Part shown: positions 63,759-64,000 of the stretch, in pieces
How positions within the stretch are numbered: position 1 is the first letter of the stretch
Layout of the letters: each line of letters starts with the position of its first letter
NCBI RefSeq assembly: GCF_004354985.1
Contig: NZ_SMSK01000011.1
Span: forward strand, 154,652-218,651
Direction of reading: 5' to 3'
DNA length: 64,000 bases
Source: Segetibacter sp. 3557_3
GTDB taxonomy: Bacteria > Bacteroidota > Bacteroidia > Chitinophagales > Chitinophagaceae
Position numbers and translations under genes: made by a program
Notes under the pieces: generated by a model
What the model was told of the DNA's origin: nothing
What the model saw: the letters and a program-made list of their open reading frames with translations, nothing else
Database searches by the model: none

Positions 63759-64000
63759 TTATGCCACTCCTTTGTAGTTATTCACATATTTGGCCTGGTT
63801 ATTTATCACTGCGACAGCTCTCAACGCTATTTTGCTTCTTATAGCGTTTATTGCAGATAATTCATGTTTTCCCTCCTTGACTTTTCGGTCATAATAGTCT
63901 CTAAATTCCTGATAGTGGGTTATGGCCGATACTGCTCCCATATGAAAAAGCTTTTTTAGGTCTTTATTGGCCATTTTGTGCACTTTATCTCTCCCTTTTA
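63759..64000 (-). mobile_element. IS110-family transposase, C-terminal part (partial at window end)
   Basis: The minus-strand frame stays open to the window edge; about 80 residues are visible, ending YVNNYKGVA. KGRDKVHKMANKDLKKLFHMGAVSAI and DYYDRKVKEGKHELSAINAIRSKIALRAVAVIN match the C-terminal part of the Transposase_20 (IS116/IS110/IS902) domain, which carries the conserved serine region earlier on. The N-terminal DEDD domain lies beyond the window. The element's end on this side should be in 63504-63758 but no clear boundary was found; IS110 elements usually lack long terminal inverted repeats. Whether it is intact cannot be seen. Confidence 0.85.

Overview
The window reads as a chromosomal segment of a Bacteroidota bacterium, most likely of the family Chitinophagaceae. 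Evidence from the sequence: three SusC/SusD outer-membrane pairs, the gliding genes gldD and gldE beside ssb and mutY, many short lipoproteins with an S/A-C lipobox, Bacteroidota-type promoters with a TAnnTTTG -7 box, frequent TTG starts and almost no Shine-Dalgarno sequences. GC content looks mid-40s by eye. No rRNA, tRNA or CRISPR array was seen.

Layout. 1-5.1 kb: 3' part of carB, comEC and purH on the plus strand. 5.3-8.8 kb, minus strand: a polysaccharide-deacetylase-like protein, a LutB-type iron-sulfur protein and a DUF3109 protein. 9.2-13.0 kb, minus strand: gldD, gldE, ssb, mutY. 13.2-16.3 kb, plus strand: an HU protein, a TPR protein, a 30-residue basic mini-protein and RNase G. 16.4-25.3 kb: a zinc peptidase (minus), then radA, comF, a beta-helix lipoprotein, glutathione peroxidase, holB and ricT. 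25.4-29.1 kb, minus strand: a two-gene ABC transporter and a DUF4836 lipoprotein. 29.9-44.9 kb: three tandem SusC/SusD units, the first with an extra small lipoprotein, each unit closed by a terminator. 45.0-53.7 kb: a small zincin, birA (minus), then rsfS-ftsH-lutC, a gamma-glutamylcyclotransferase-like gene, lpxH and a secreted propeller-like protein, then a MerR regulator and an M23 peptidase (minus). 53.9-61.2 kb, plus strand: alaS, a GNAT acetyltransferase, a PDZ protein, gatB and a TlpA-like thioredoxin. 61.2-64 kb, minus strand: bcp, a second M23 peptidase and the 3' end of an IS110-family transposase cut by the window edge.

Most of the content is housekeeping: pyrimidine and purine synthesis, DNA uptake and repair, translation, lipid A synthesis and proteolysis. 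The accessory part is the 15-kb SusCD block, which has no glycoside hydrolase, peptidase or sigma/anti-sigma gene next to it, so its substrates cannot be read from context.

The least expected signal is a family of 21-bp intergenic repeats: two copies of one form (5205 and 8135, in opposite orientation around a 2.9-kb two-gene segment) and three of a second form (23720, 35079, 46352), plus two weak relatives. A short promoter-plus-terminator unit at 17389-17478 with no gene inside is a candidate small RNA or radA leader. I see no clear evidence of a wholly new multi-gene system.
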